Part shown: in pieces, positions 36,776-46,106 of the stretch
Layout of the letters: every line of letters starts with the position of its first letter
Numbering within the stretch: the first letter of the stretch is position 1
Origin: Azorhizobium doebereinerae UFLA1-100
Lineage (GTDB): Bacteria; Pseudomonadota; Alphaproteobacteria; Rhizobiales; Xanthobacteraceae
DNA length: 64,000 bases
NCBI RefSeq assembly: GCF_000473085.1
Contig: NZ_AXBA01000006.1
Span: 1-64,000 of the forward strand
Direction: 5' to 3'
Made by a program: the position numbers and the translations under genes
Notes under the pieces: model-generated
The model's database searches: none
What the model saw: the letters and a program-made list of their open reading frames with translations, nothing else
Told to the model about the DNA's origin: nothing

Positions 36776-37324
36776 TGGAAGCCCAGTTTCGCTCTCCGCG
36801 TGTGGATAAAGTGTGAAGCTTGCCCTTTATGGATACCCTAAAATGAGGCAGCCGGCCACCACGGGCTTGCGGATCGGCCCGGCGGGCCCTGCGGCGACCG
36901 GCGTCCGGGCCCGGTCCGGGCGTCCGGCGATGGCCGGCGAAACGCCGGCGGCGGGCCGCGCCGGGGGCCACCCAAGGGTTGTGCCGCCTGGATCCGCGCC
37001 GCCGGGCGCCGCCATGTCATCCGCCGTTGTCCGGGGCGGCGGGCGGGCCGCGCCGGGGTGCCGGCCGGCCGCGCCATGCGGTGAGTGCATACCAGCCACG
37101 CCGGCCTCAGGAGGAGACGGCCCCGTCTCCCGCCATCGGGAAAGCCTGCGCCACGTGCGGGACATGGCGGGCAGGGCGGTGCCGGGGTCGGCGCCGCGTC
37201 GGTATCGGGATGGTGGATGCCGTATTGTCCAGTTGACGCTTGGTCATGCGACAAAGTAGCTTGCCATGGCCCCCGTTGTTTGGGATTAGCTCAATTCCAT
37301 TGAACACGGTTCGGCGAGGCGGCC
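36776..37324. other. 549-base non-coding region
   Basis: No convincing gene. Open frames here are GC-rich shadows with Pro/Arg/Gly-biased composition and no ribosome site. The left end holds the deacetylase promoter region (AT-richer at 36780-36845). The right end (37200-37324) is AT-richer and precedes the dehydrogenase operon; it has an inverted repeat TCAAT-TCC-ATTGA at 37291-37303, 22 bases before the start codon. A small RNA cannot be excluded. Confidence 0.5.
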
Positions 37325-38080
37325 ATGGCAGGTCATAAAACTGATCCAATGATCAGCAGGCGCGCACTTCTGGCTTCCACCGCTGCCGCGGCGCTCGTCG
37401 GTTCCACCCAGGCCAAGGCCCGCTTCCTCTCCGGCGAAGTGCCGTGGGCGCCCGGCGCCGCGACCCCGCCCGAGCCCGCCTTGCCCGGCGGCTGGATCTA
37501 TTTCACCCCGGACGAGGCCCGCGCCGTCGAGGCCATCGTCGAGCGCCTGATCCCGGCGGACGAGCTCAGCCCGAGCGGCAAGGACGCCGGCTGCGCGGTG
37601 TTCATCGACCGCCAGCTCGCCGGCCCCTACGGCGGCGCCGAGCGGCTCTACATGAAGCCGCCCTTCGTCGCCGGCACCGCGCCGGAATTCGGCCCGCAGA
37701 GCCCGCTGTCGCCGGCCCAGCAATACCGCGTCGCGCTGAAGTCGCTCGACGCCTACTGCCGCTCCAACTTTGGCGGCAAGGGCTTCGCCGAGCTGGCGCC
37801 GGAGGAGCGCGACAAGGTGCTCGCGGCGATGGAGAAGGGCGAGCCCAAGTTCGACGGCTTCGGCTCGCGCCCGTTCTTCAACCTCGTGCTCCAGAATACG
37901 ATGGAAGGCTTCTTCGCCGACCCGATCTACGGCGGCAATCGCGACATGGTGGGCTGGAAGCTGATCGGCTTCCCCGGCGCGCGCTACGACTATCGCGACT
38001 TCATCGACCACGTGACCGAGCCCTACACCCTGCCGCCCGTTAGCCTGCAGGGCCGCGCCGGCTGGAATCCCGGCCGCTGA
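37325..38080 (+). CDS. Gluconate 2-dehydrogenase subunit 3 family protein (small subunit)
   Basis: This 251-residue protein has a twin-arginine signal (ISRRALLAS, about 9-30) and the family segment YFTPDEARAVEAIVERLIPADELSPSGKDAG. It is the small subunit of membrane-bound flavin-cytochrome c dehydrogenases and is needed to carry the folded large subunit through the Tat pathway. The next two genes encode the GMC flavoprotein and the cytochrome, giving the standard three-subunit order. Confidence 0.92.
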   Translation: MAGHKTDPMISRRALLASTAAAALVGSTQAKARFLSGEVPWAPGAATPPEPALPGGWIYFTPDEARAVEAIVERLIPADELSPSGKDAGCAVFIDRQLAGPYGGAERLYMKPPFVAGTAPEFGPQSPLSPAQQYRVALKSLDAYCRSNFGGKGFAELAPEERDKVLAAMEKGEPKFDGFGSRPFFNLVLQNTMEGFFADPIYGGNRDMVGWKLIGFPGARYDYRDFIDHVTEPYTLPPVSLQGRAGWNPGR

Positions 38081-38160
38081 CGCGCGGCCGCCCTCACCTT
38101 TTTCTGTTCCCCAAGCCCGTTCAGCTATCCGGCGCGGACTGCCGATAAGGACCAAGAACG

Positions 38161-39930
38161 ATGGCGCGAAAGCTCCCCAAGAAAGATGTGGTCATCATTG
38201 GCCTCGGCTGGACCGGCTCGCTGCTGGCCCATGAGCTGACCGATGCGGGCCTGGACGTGGTCGCCATCGAGCGCGGCCCCTGGCGCGACACCTCGACCGA
38301 CTTCTCCCCGACGCAGGACCCGGACGAGCTGCGCTACGGCATCCGCCTCGACCTGTTCCTGCGCCCGGCGCAGGAGACCTTCACGCTGCGCCACAACACC
38401 GGGCAGAACGCGCTCCCCATCCGCTGGCCGGGCGCCTTCATCGTCGGCAACGGCGTCGGCGGCGCGGGCGTGCACTGGAACGGCCACACCTGGCGCTTCC
38501 TGGAGAGCGACTTCACCCTGAAGACCCGCCTGACCGAGCGCTACGGCGCGGCCGCCATGCCGGCGGACATGCAGGTGGAGGACTGGGGCGTCACCTATTC
38601 GGACCTCGAGCCGTTCTACGACAAGTTCGAATACATCTCCGGCACGTCCGGCCGGGCGGGCAACATCAAGGGGCAGATCCAGCCCGGCGGCAATCCGTTC
38701 GAGGGGCCGCGCTCGCGCGGCTATCCGCTGCCGCCGCTGAAGGACACCGCCCCCACCGCGCTGTTCGCCAAGACCGCGAACGAGATGGGCTACCACGCCT
38801 TCCCGCGCCCGGCGGGCAATGCGTCCGAAGCCTATGTGAACCCGCTGGGCATCGCCATGGGGCCGTGCACCTATTGCGGCTTCTGCGAGCGCTTCGGCTG
38901 CGGCAACTATTCCAAGGCCAGCCCCCAGGCCAACGTGCTGCCGGTGCTGATGCGCAAGAGCAATTTCAGCGTGCGCACCGAGAGCGAGGTGCTGCACATC
39001 AACAAGGACGCCAGCGGCAAGCGCGCCACCGGCGTCACCTTCGTCGATACGTCGGGCGAGGAGTGGGAGCAGCCGGCGGACATCGTGCTGGTGTGCGCCT
39101 ACGGCCTGCACAACGTGCGCATGATGCTGCTGTCGGGCATCGGCACGCCCTATGATCCGCAGAGCGGCGAGGGCACGGTGGGGCGCAACTACGCCTACCA
39201 GTCCGCCGGCGCGGCGGGCCTGCTGTTCGAGGGCAAGCGCTTCAACCCGTTCGTCGGCACCGGCTCGCTCGGCCAGTGCATCGACGATTTCAACGGCGAC
39301 AATTTCGACCATGCGGGGCTGGGCTTCTTCGGCGGCGCCAGCATCACCACCTCGAACTATCACGGCCGCCCCATCGCCTCCTCGGCCAACCGGGCGCCCG
39401 GCACGCCGGCCTGGGGCGCGGCCTGGAAGAAGCAGGTGTCGTCCACCTATCAGAACGCCTCGGCCGTGGCCGGGCAGGGCAGCGTCTATTCCTACCGGGA
39501 CAAGTATCTGGACCTCGACCCGGTCTACAAGGACCGCTACGGCCGCCCGCTGCTGCGCATGACGTTCGACTGGCACGACAACGAAAAGAAGATGACGCGC
39601 TACATCGCCCAGAAGTGCGCCGAGATCGGCAAGGCGATGGGCGCCAAGCACGTCACGCCGCGCTCCATCCCCGAGCATTTCAACGTGGTGCCCTATCAGA
39701 GCACGCACAACACCGGCGGCGCGATCATGGGCGACAATCCCAAGCGCAGCGCGGTGAACCGCTATCTGCAGAGCTGGGACGTGCACAACGTGTTCGTGGT
39801 GGGCGCCTCCGCCTTCCCGCAGAACGCCGGCTACAACCCCACCGGCACGGTCGGCGCACTGGCGCTCTGGGCGGCGGAAGCCATCCGCACCCAGTATCTG
39901 AAGAACCCCGGACCTCTGGTTCAGGCATAG
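38161..39930 (+). CDS. GMC-family flavoprotein dehydrogenase, large subunit
   Basis: This 589-residue FAD enzyme has a dinucleotide-binding motif VVIIGLGWTGSLLAHEL at about 10-26 and a VGNGVGGAGVHWNG segment. The Cys-containing CTYCGFCERFGCG stretch (around residue 237) is typical of the gluconate/2-ketogluconate/sorbitol dehydrogenase group and has been linked to an iron-sulfur cluster in FAD-glucose dehydrogenase relatives. The C-terminal YNPTGTVGALALWAAE closes the FAD site. It oxidises a sugar or sugar acid in the periplasm and passes electrons to the cytochrome subunit. The exact substrate is not readable. Confidence 0.93.
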   Translation: MARKLPKKDVVIIGLGWTGSLLAHELTDAGLDVVAIERGPWRDTSTDFSPTQDPDELRYGIRLDLFLRPAQETFTLRHNTGQNALPIRWPGAFIVGNGVGGAGVHWNGHTWRFLESDFTLKTRLTERYGAAAMPADMQVEDWGVTYSDLEPFYDKFEYISGTSGRAGNIKGQIQPGGNPFEGPRSRGYPLPPLKDTAPTALFAKTANEMGYHAFPRPAGNASEAYVNPLGIAMGPCTYCGFCERFGCGNYSKASPQANVLPVLMRKSNFSVRTESEVLHINKDASGKRATGVTFVDTSGEEWEQPADIVLVCAYGLHNVRMMLLSGIGTPYDPQSGEGTVGRNYAYQSAGAAGLLFEGKRFNPFVGTGSLGQCIDDFNGDNFDHAGLGFFGGASITTSNYHGRPIASSANRAPGTPAWGAAWKKQVSSTYQNASAVAGQGSVYSYRDKYLDLDPVYKDRYGRPLLRMTFDWHDNEKKMTRYIAQKCAEIGKAMGAKHVTPRSIPEHFNVVPYQSTHNTGGAIMGDNPKRSAVNRYLQSWDVHNVFVVGASAFPQNAGYNPTGTVGALALWAAEAIRTQYLKNPGPLVQA

Positions 39931-39940
39931 GGCCCAACCC

Positions 39941-41191
39941 ATGAAACGCGCGCTCAGCCTCGCCGCCTCGGTCCTCGGCCTTGCCCTGGCGGGCGGGTCC
40001 ACCGCCGCCCTCGCGGACGGCCAGGACTATGTGACCATCACCCGCGGCCAGTATCTCGCCACGGCGGGCGACTGCGTCTCCTGCCATACAGCGCCGGGCG
40101 GCAAGCCGTTCGCCGGCGGGCGCGGGATCATGACGCCGTTCGGCGTCATCTACACGCCCAACATCACCCCGGACCGCGAGACCGGGCTCGGCGCCTGGAG
40201 CAATGACGACTTCGTCGCGGCCATGCAGCACGGCGTCGGCAAGGACGGCGAGCTGCTTTATCCGGCGCTGCCCTATCCCTATTACACCAAGGTCACGCGC
40301 ACCGACCTCGTGGCCATCAAGGCCTATCTCGACACGCTCGATCCGGTGCGGAACGAGGCGCCGCCGAACGGCCTGCCGTTCCCGCTCAACATCCGCACCG
40401 CGCTGATGGGCTGGAACATGCTGTTCTTCACCCCGGGCGAGTTCCAGCCGGTGGCCGGCAAGTCGGACGAGTGGAACCGCGGCGCCTATCTGGTGGAGGG
40501 CCTCGGCCACTGCGGCGCCTGCCACACGCCGAAGAACGCGCTGGGCGGCGACAAGGGCGACAAGGTGCTCGCCGGCGGCGTGCTGGACGAATGGACCGCC
40601 CCCAACCTCGGCGGCGACCTGCGCACCGGGCTCGGTGCCTGGAGCACCGAGGACATCGTCCAGTATCTGAAGACCGGCCGCAACGCCAAGTCGGCGGCCT
40701 CCGGCCCGATGGCCGAGGTGGTCTATTATTCCACCCAGCACATGACCGACGCCGACCTGAAGGCGATGGCCACCTATCTGAAGGACCGCGCCGGAGCGCC
40801 GGCCCCGGTCGCGCCCCAGCCGGTGGCCGCGACCGATCCGGTGATGCAGGCGGGCCTTGCCATCTACCAGGACAATTGCTCGGCCTGCCACGTCTCCAGC
40901 GGCGAGGGCATCGCCCGCCTGTTCCCGGCGCTGAAGGGCAGCGCCGTGGTCCAGGCCGACGAGCCGGAGACCCTGGTGCGCGTGGTGGTGCAGGGCACCC
41001 GCGCCGCTGCCACCCGCGCGGCGCCCACCGGCCCGGGCATGCCGGCGTTCGACTGGAAGCTCAGCGACGCCCAGGTGGCCTCGCTGCTCACCTATATCCG
41101 CAACGCCTGGGGCAATGCCGCCGCGCCGGTCTCCGCCGACACCGTGAAGAAGATCCACGGCCGGCTGACCGACACCGCCGCGACCCCCTGA
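39941..41191 (+). CDS. Triheme cytochrome c subunit of the membrane dehydrogenase
   Basis: The 416 residues comprise a signal peptide to about 25 and three c-type heme motifs: CVSCH (Cys45/Cys48/His49), CGACH (191-195) and CSACH (313-317). This is the usual layout of the cytochrome subunit of gluconate, sorbitol and alcohol dehydrogenase complexes, which passes electrons to ubiquinone. It starts 11 bases after the flavoprotein gene and ends in a strong hairpin. Confidence 0.94.
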   Translation: MKRALSLAASVLGLALAGGSTAALADGQDYVTITRGQYLATAGDCVSCHTAPGGKPFAGGRGIMTPFGVIYTPNITPDRETGLGAWSNDDFVAAMQHGVGKDGELLYPALPYPYYTKVTRTDLVAIKAYLDTLDPVRNEAPPNGLPFPLNIRTALMGWNMLFFTPGEFQPVAGKSDEWNRGAYLVEGLGHCGACHTPKNALGGDKGDKVLAGGVLDEWTAPNLGGDLRTGLGAWSTEDIVQYLKTGRNAKSAASGPMAEVVYYSTQHMTDADLKAMATYLKDRAGAPAPVAPQPVAATDPVMQAGLAIYQDNCSACHVSSGEGIARLFPALKGSAVVQADEPETLVRVVVQGTRAAATRAAPTGPGMPAFDWKLSDAQVASLLTYIRNAWGNAAAPVSADTVKKIHGRLTDTAATP

Positions 41192-41198
41192 TCGACGC

Positions 41199-41225
41199 CA
41201 GGCCCGCCCTCTCGGGGCGGGCCTG
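41199..41225. terminator. Hairpin between convergent genes
   Basis: Perfect 11-base arms CAGGCCCGCCC/GGGCGGGCCTG around five bases, between the cytochrome gene and the convergent TauE/SafE gene. Confidence 0.7.
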
Positions 41226-41236
41226 CGCCCCTCGCG

Positions 41237-41989
41237 CTAAAGCCAGAAGCGCCAGGCATAGACCGCCGACATGGCGGTGCCGAAGGCGATCACCAGCGTG
41301 CGCACCACCGTCGCCGGCAGGACCGAGACCAGCCGGCCGCCGGCCAGCCCGCCGCCGATTGCACCCGTCAGCATCACCAGGGTCTGCGGCCAGCTCACCG
41401 CCTGCTGCACGGCGAAGATGGCGATGGCCACGGCGCTGACCGCGCTTGCCAGCAGGTTCTTCAGGGCATTGACCGCCCGCACGTCCTCGCGCCCGGTGAT
41501 GGCCAGGACGGCGAGCAGCATGACGCCGAGCCCGGCGCCGAAATATCCGCCATAGACCGATGTCGCGGCGACCAGCGTGGCGCGCCCGGCGGCGCTGTCC
41601 GCCATGGCGGGAGGCAGCAGGGCCTGAATGCGCCGGCCGCAGGCGAAGGCCAGGGTGGCGAAGCCGACCAGCCCTGGCACCAGCAGGGTGAACAGATGCT
41701 CCGGCGTGACCAGCAGCAGCGCGGCTCCAGTGCCGCTGCCGCCGAGCGCGGCCGCAAGCGCGGCCCACAGGCGCCGGTCGTTTCGCGGCAGCCGGCGGCG
41801 GTCGGCGAAGGCGGCGACGAGATGGCCCGGCGTGACCGCCACCGCATTCGAGGCATTGGCCGGAATGGGCGGCAGGCCGGCGAGGATCATTGCCGGGAAG
41901 GTGATGAGCGTCGCCCCGCCGGCGACGGCATTGACGAGCCCCCCTGCGATACCCGCACCGAACAGCAGGGCATAAGTTCCGGCATCCAT
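41237..41989 (-). CDS. TauE/SafE-family membrane transporter
   Basis: This 250-residue protein has about eight hydrophobic helices and the TauE repeat features: GIAGGLVNAVAGGATLITFPAMI at the N-terminus and YGGYFGAGLGVMLLA in the second half. Members export sulfite, sulfoacetate or other organic anions. The ATG at 41989 follows GGAGAG. It lies 70 bases after an AraC regulator on the same strand, probably its regulator. The substrate is unknown. Confidence 0.88.
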   Translation of the reverse strand: MDAGTYALLFGAGIAGGLVNAVAGGATLITFPAMILAGLPPIPANASNAVAVTPGHLVAAFADRRRLPRNDRRLWAALAAALGGSGTGAALLLVTPEHLFTLLVPGLVGFATLAFACGRRIQALLPPAMADSAAGRATLVAATSVYGGYFGAGLGVMLLAVLAITGREDVRAVNALKNLLASAVSAVAIAIFAVQQAVSWPQTLVMLTGAIGGGLAGGRLVSVLPATVVRTLVIAFGTAMSAVYAWRFWL

Positions 41990-42059
41990 GCGATCTCTCC
42001 TCGCCGCCACGGATAGGAGCGCGTGCCGCCGCCGTCTGGAACGGAAGTGACGGCCTCGC

Positions 42060-42782
42060 CTATTCCGGCCGGCCCATGGCCGCGCGATAGGTGCCGGGGG
42101 TGATGCCGAACGCCGCCTTGAAGCGCCGGCTCAGATGGCTCTGGTCGGCGAAGCCGGCGTCCATGGCGCAGGGGGGCGGCGGTGTGCCGCGCGCCAGTTC
42201 GGCGCGGGCGGCGTTGAGCTGGTGGGCAAGGCGATAGGCGTGAGGCGTCATGCCCACGAGGCGGGTGAAGCGGCGGATCAGCCCTTCCCGCGTCAGCCCG
42301 GCGCGCGGCGCCAGGGCGGCGATCGGGGCGCGGCTCCCCAGCACCAGCGCCGTGAGGGCGCCGGCCGCGGTGTCCGGCCCGGCGCCCGCCGGCCCGATCA
42401 TCTCCGCCACCCAGTCCGCCAGCATCCGCGGGCACGGTGTGCTGTCCAGCCAGCGGGGCGTCGCGACCACCACGGGGCGGCCGGCGGGCGGGGCATCGGG
42501 GAGGGCGAGGTAGAGATTGCGGCTGACGGCGGGCCCGGCCAGCCCGAGGGGCTGGTGCGGGGCGCCGGGCGGGATGAGCAGGATCTCGCCGGCGTGCGCG
42601 GCGACGGGGCCGTGGCGGGTGAGGAAGCGCCGCGTCCCGGCCAGTACCACGGTGACTTGCGCCTCGCGGTGGAAATGCGCGGCGAGCCCCGCCGGCGGGG
42701 CGCCCTGCCAGACGGCCTGCTCCAGGCCGCCGCGCCCGGCGGTGCGGCCATAGGTCCAGAACGATGGCGCGGCGGACGGCAT
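42060..42782 (-). CDS. AraC-family regulator
   Basis: The 240 residues comprise an N-terminal cupin-like domain (HFHREAQVTVVLAG, then IPPGAPHQPLGLAGP) and a C-terminal double helix-turn-helix with LTREGLIRRFTRLVGMTPHAYRL and FADQSHLSRRFKAAFGITP. It resembles the small AraC regulators placed beside LysE- or TauE-type exporters, which respond to the exported compound. It lies upstream of the TauE/SafE gene on the same strand. Confidence 0.9.
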   Translation of the reverse strand: MPSAAPSFWTYGRTAGRGGLEQAVWQGAPPAGLAAHFHREAQVTVVLAGTRRFLTRHGPVAAHAGEILLIPPGAPHQPLGLAGPAVSRNLYLALPDAPPAGRPVVVATPRWLDSTPCPRMLADWVAEMIGPAGAGPDTAAGALTALVLGSRAPIAALAPRAGLTREGLIRRFTRLVGMTPHAYRLAHQLNAARAELARGTPPPPCAMDAGFADQSHLSRRFKAAFGITPGTYRAAMGRPE

Positions 42783-42894
42783 GGACGGCGGCTCCCGAGG
42801 CGGGCCGGAGCGCGCGGCGCCCCGTCCGGGGATGATAGGGCGGGCGCGGCGTCCTGTCCCGCGCCGCCGGGCCGGCGCCGTTGAGCGGCGGCTC

Positions 42895-42922
42895 GGCAGG
42901 CGAGGGGGCGGCCCTGCCTGCC
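42895..42922 (-). terminator. Possible hairpin after the deacetylase-fold hydrolase
   Basis: Arms GGCAGGC/GCCTGCC with a 14-base GC-rich loop, 14 bases past the stop at 42937. Weak. Confidence 0.3.
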
Positions 42923-42936
42923 CCCCGACCGGGAGG

Positions 42937-43845
42937 TTAGTCCTTGGTGGTCTTCACGTAATGCGCCACCTGGGCGTGGGTGGCGAACCACACGTCGCCC
43001 TTGGCCTTGGCGTGGCGGATCACCTCTTCCAGGATCCAGATGCGCGAGCGCGGCGTGATGATGTGCGGGTGCATGGTGAGCTGGAACAGCCCGCCCGCTT
43101 CATAGGCGGCGTCGAACTCGCGCAGGAAGATGTCCAGCACGTCCTTCGGCGGCGTGTAGGGACGCAGCGACTGGAAGCGGTGCATCATGAAATACACCGC
43201 GTCGTCGCGGATCCATTCCACCGGCACTTCCACGATGCCGGTGGATCTGCCCTCCAGCAGCAGGTCGTAGCAATCCTCGTCGGCCATCAGCGACGAATCG
43301 TACAGCAGGCCGAGCTCCTCCTCGATGCGCAGCGTGTTGGGGCTGAAGTCCCAGGACGGGGTGCGCAGGCCCACCGGGCGGATGCCAGTGATCTGCTCCA
43401 GCGTGTCGGCGGAGCGGAACATCAGGTCGCGCTCCACCTCGTAGGGCAGCACGGAATTCAGCTCGTGGATCCAGCCGTGGATGCCGATCTCGTGGCCTTC
43501 CGCGATCACCCGCTTCTGCTCGTCGGGATAGAGCAGGGCGACCACGGCGGGCACGTAGAAGGTGGCCTTGATGTCGTTGCGCGCCAGCAGCTCCAGCACG
43601 CGCGGCACGCCGACGCGGTTGCCGTACTGGCCCCACGCCATGCGGCCGATGGACTTGCCGCCTTCGCGCAATTCGTTGGTGTCGTGGTCGGCGTCGAACG
43701 ACAGCGCCACGGCGCAGCGCGCGCCGCCGGGCCAGCTCCTGGGCGCCAGCGTCTCGCCCGCGCGCACCTGGTTCACGAGGCCGCGCCAGTGGGCTTCCTC
43801 CCACTGCCAGGGCTCCAGCGGAGCGTCTGCGGAATTCTTGGTCAT
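42937..43845 (-). CDS. Polysaccharide-deacetylase-fold hydrolase (PuuE/HpPgdA/imidase type)
   Basis: This 302-residue cytoplasmic protein has no signal peptide. It has ALSFDADHDTNE (Asp-Asp-type metal site), HGWIHE (His pair), RTPSWDFSPNTL, and a C-terminal FQLTMHPHIITPRSR. The subgroup includes PuuE allantoinases, cyclic imidases and HpPgdA-like enzymes, which often act on small amides rather than polysaccharide. Beside an SDR, an MHS symporter and an IclR regulator, small-molecule amide hydrolysis is more likely. It starts 26 bases after the SDR stop. Confidence 0.85.
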   Translation of the reverse strand: MTKNSADAPLEPWQWEEAHWRGLVNQVRAGETLAPRSWPGGARCAVALSFDADHDTNELREGGKSIGRMAWGQYGNRVGVPRVLELLARNDIKATFYVPAVVALLYPDEQKRVIAEGHEIGIHGWIHELNSVLPYEVERDLMFRSADTLEQITGIRPVGLRTPSWDFSPNTLRIEEELGLLYDSSLMADEDCYDLLLEGRSTGIVEVPVEWIRDDAVYFMMHRFQSLRPYTPPKDVLDIFLREFDAAYEAGGLFQLTMHPHIITPRSRIWILEEVIRHAKAKGDVWFATHAQVAHYVKTTKD

Positions 43846-43871
43846 GACCGCGATCCTTCCTGCGATATCAA

Positions 43872-44618
43872 CTATTTGCCGCCGTCCACGGACAGCACCT
43901 GCCCGGTGACGAAGCTGGCGAGGTCGGAGGCGAAGAACAGCACCGCCTTGGCGATCTCGTCGGCTGTGCCCAGCCGCTTCAGCGCGATGCCCTCCACCAA
44001 TTGGCGCTGCCGCTCCGGGCCGTAGGCCGCCCACTGCCGCTCGGTGGCCGGATTGGTGCGCACGAAGCCGGGCGCCACGCTGTTGACCCGGATGCCGTGC
44101 GGGCCAAGCTCATGGGCGAGCTGCCGCGTCAGTCCCAGCATGGCGTGCTTGGCGGCGCAATAGGCCTGCACGCCGGTGAGCGAGGCCTGGAGCGCGGCGC
44201 CGGAGGTGACGGTGACGATGGCGCCGCCGCCGGCGCGCTTCATGGCCGGGGCGGCGGCGCGGCACAGCGTGAAGGCGGCGTTGAGATTGATGTCCACCAC
44301 GCGGTCCCAGTCGGCGTCGGAGACCTCCTCCAGCGGCTTGCTGGCCTGCCCGGCGACGCCGCCGGCATTGCAGACGAGGATGTCCACGGCGCCGCCGGCC
44401 CTGGCTTCCACGGCGGCGATCCAGGCCGCGCCCGCCGCCCGGTCCAAGAGGTCCACCCTGGCGATCTCGATGCCGGGCGGCAGGTCGGCCGGCGGATCGA
44501 GGATGTCGCAGCCGAACACCCGCGCGCCGGCGGCGGCGAATTGCGTGGCGATGGTCCTGCCGAAGCCGATGGCGGCGCCGCTGATGGCCACCGTCCGGCC
44601 CTGGAAATCGAGCGTCAT
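43872..44618 (-). CDS. SDR-family oxidoreductase
   Basis: This 248-residue classical SDR has cofactor loop SGAAIGFGRTIA (14-25), CNAGG, a serine in TVTSGAAL, catalytic Tyr and Lys in YCAAKHAM, and a C-terminal FVTGQVLSVDGGK. It lies downstream of the MHS symporter gene (with a hairpin between) and upstream of the deacetylase-fold gene. The substrate is unknown, probably a hydroxy acid or alcohol in the same pathway. Confidence 0.9.
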   Translation of the reverse strand: MTLDFQGRTVAISGAAIGFGRTIATQFAAAGARVFGCDILDPPADLPPGIEIARVDLLDRAAGAAWIAAVEARAGGAVDILVCNAGGVAGQASKPLEEVSDADWDRVVDINLNAAFTLCRAAAPAMKRAGGGAIVTVTSGAALQASLTGVQAYCAAKHAMLGLTRQLAHELGPHGIRVNSVAPGFVRTNPATERQWAAYGPERQRQLVEGIALKRLGTADEIAKAVLFFASDLASFVTGQVLSVDGGK

Positions 44619-44641
44619 GTGCCAGTCTCCCGCTGGTGACG

Positions 44642-44665
44642 GGCCCCCGCCGGAGGGCGGGGGCC
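44642..44665 (-). terminator. Hairpin between the MHS symporter and SDR genes
   Basis: Perfect 10-base arms GGCCCCCGCC/GGCGGGGGCC around GGAG, eight bases past the symporter stop. It may partly separate the transporter from the downstream enzymes. Confidence 0.6.
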
Positions 44666-44673
44666 GCATTGCC

Positions 44674-46002
44674 TCAATGCAGATCGTCGTGCGCGGTCTC
44701 CGGCAGCGCGGCGATGACCAGGGCCGAAACCACGCCGGCGGCGATGAGGTAATAGGTCGGCGCCACCGGCGAGCCGGTGGCGTTGATCAGCCAGGTGGCG
44801 ATGAACGGCGCGAAGCCGCCGAACACCGTGACCGCCAGGCTGTAGCCGGTGGACATCCAGGTGGAGCGCGAGTGGGTCGGGAACATCTCGGCGATGGCGG
44901 CGGGGCCGGGGCCGGAGAACATGGCGATCATCAGCGCGAACAGGATCTGGATGCCCATCACCGTCACCAGCGTCGCGCCCGAGGCCATGGCCGCGAACAG
45001 CGGGTAGGTGAGCAGCACGAAGGCGAGGCAGCAGGCGAGCAGCATCGGCTTGCGGCCGATCCGGTCGGAGATCAGGCCCATCAGCGGGATCAGCGCCGCC
45101 AGCACCACGAGGCCGAGCGTGTTGGACCACAGCGATTCGGTGCGGCTGAGGCCGGCATACTTCTGGGTGAAGGTCGGCATGTAATAGAGGATGACGTAGT
45201 AGGACACGGTCCACAGGATGGTGAAGCCGAACGCCCGGGTGGCGAGGATCCAGCCGGGAGCGTGAACCTTCGGCGGCGCCTTGGCCTGCGCGGCCGCAGC
45301 CTGGGCGGCCTGCGCCTCGCGATAGGCCGGGGTCTCGTCGATGCTGGAGCGCATGTAGAGGCCCACCGGCAGCAGGATGATGCCGAGGATGAAGGGGATG
45401 CGCCAGCCCCAGGCGTCCATCTGGTCGGGGCTCAGCAGGGTGCTGAACAGCGCCGCCGTGCCCGAGCCGAGCAGCAGGCCGCCGGCGACGCTCGCCTGCT
45501 GCCAGCTGCCGAAATAGCCGCGCTTTCCCTTGGGCGCCCATTCGACGATGAAGGCGGTGGCGCCGCCCCATTCGCCGCCGGCGGCGAAGCCCTGGAGCAG
45601 GCGGCAGGCCACCAGCAGGATGGGAGCGAGCAGGCCGATGGTGGCGTAGGAGGGGATGAGGCCGATGCCCACCGTGCCGATGGCCATGGTGAAGATGGTG
45701 AGCAGCAGCGCCGCCTTGCGGCCGCGGGTGTCGCCCATGCGGCCGATGATGATGCCGCCGAGCGGGCGGGCGGCGAAGCCGATGCCGAAGGTGGCGAAGG
45801 TGGCGAGCAGGCTGCTCACCTCGTCGCCGGGCGGGAAGAACTTGTGCGCGATGATGGTGGCGACATAGCCGTAGATGGCGAAATCGTACCATTCCAGCAC
45901 GTTGCCGATGACCGCCGCCATGACCGCGCGGCGGCTCTCGCCCGCCGGAACGGCCGCCCCGCCGCGCTGGGTGGGATCGGTGCCCACATAAGTGCCTGAC
46001 AT
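44674..46002 (-). CDS. MFS transporter, metabolite:H+ symporter (MHS) family
   Basis: This 442-residue protein with 12 helices has MHS features: NVLEWYDFAIYGYVATIIAHKFFP near the start, GFAARPLGGIIIGRMGDTRGRK in the first cytoplasmic loop, and GFAAGGEWGGA. The family imports organic acids, betaine or proline with protons. The ATG at 46002 with an upstream AGAGGGG is preferred over distal in-frame starts. It is divergent from an IclR regulator across an AT-rich operator-like region. Confidence 0.92.
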   Translation of the reverse strand: MSGTYVGTDPTQRGGAAVPAGESRRAVMAAVIGNVLEWYDFAIYGYVATIIAHKFFPPGDEVSSLLATFATFGIGFAARPLGGIIIGRMGDTRGRKAALLLTIFTMAIGTVGIGLIPSYATIGLLAPILLVACRLLQGFAAGGEWGGATAFIVEWAPKGKRGYFGSWQQASVAGGLLLGSGTAALFSTLLSPDQMDAWGWRIPFILGIILLPVGLYMRSSIDETPAYREAQAAQAAAAQAKAPPKVHAPGWILATRAFGFTILWTVSYYVILYYMPTFTQKYAGLSRTESLWSNTLGLVVLAALIPLMGLISDRIGRKPMLLACCLAFVLLTYPLFAAMASGATLVTVMGIQILFALMIAMFSGPGPAAIAEMFPTHSRSTWMSTGYSLAVTVFGGFAPFIATWLINATGSPVAPTYYLIAAGVVSALVIAALPETAHDDLH

Positions 46003-46045
46003 CTGGAACCCCTCTGCCTGCATCGGATGCTGTGTGCCCAACATC

Positions 46046-46078
46046 ATTGCATTTTGATTTAAAGTATTATAATGCAAT
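46046..46078. promoter_or_regulatory. Inverted repeat and promoter in the IclR/MHS divergent region
   Basis: Perfect 8-base arms ATTGCATT (46046-46053) and AATGCAAT (46071-46078), 17 bases apart, in a strongly AT-rich stretch. A TATAAT on the plus strand (46068-46073) overlaps the right arm. It is a likely IclR site covering promoters of both divergent transcripts. Confidence 0.5.
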
Positions 46079-46106
46079 ACACAAAATCGTAATATGTAGG
46101 GCTTAT

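Noticed and set aside
36813-37259. Open frames in the 549-base gap
   Set aside because: Pro/Arg/Gly-biased, present in several frames at once, no Shine-Dalgarno and no recognisable domain.
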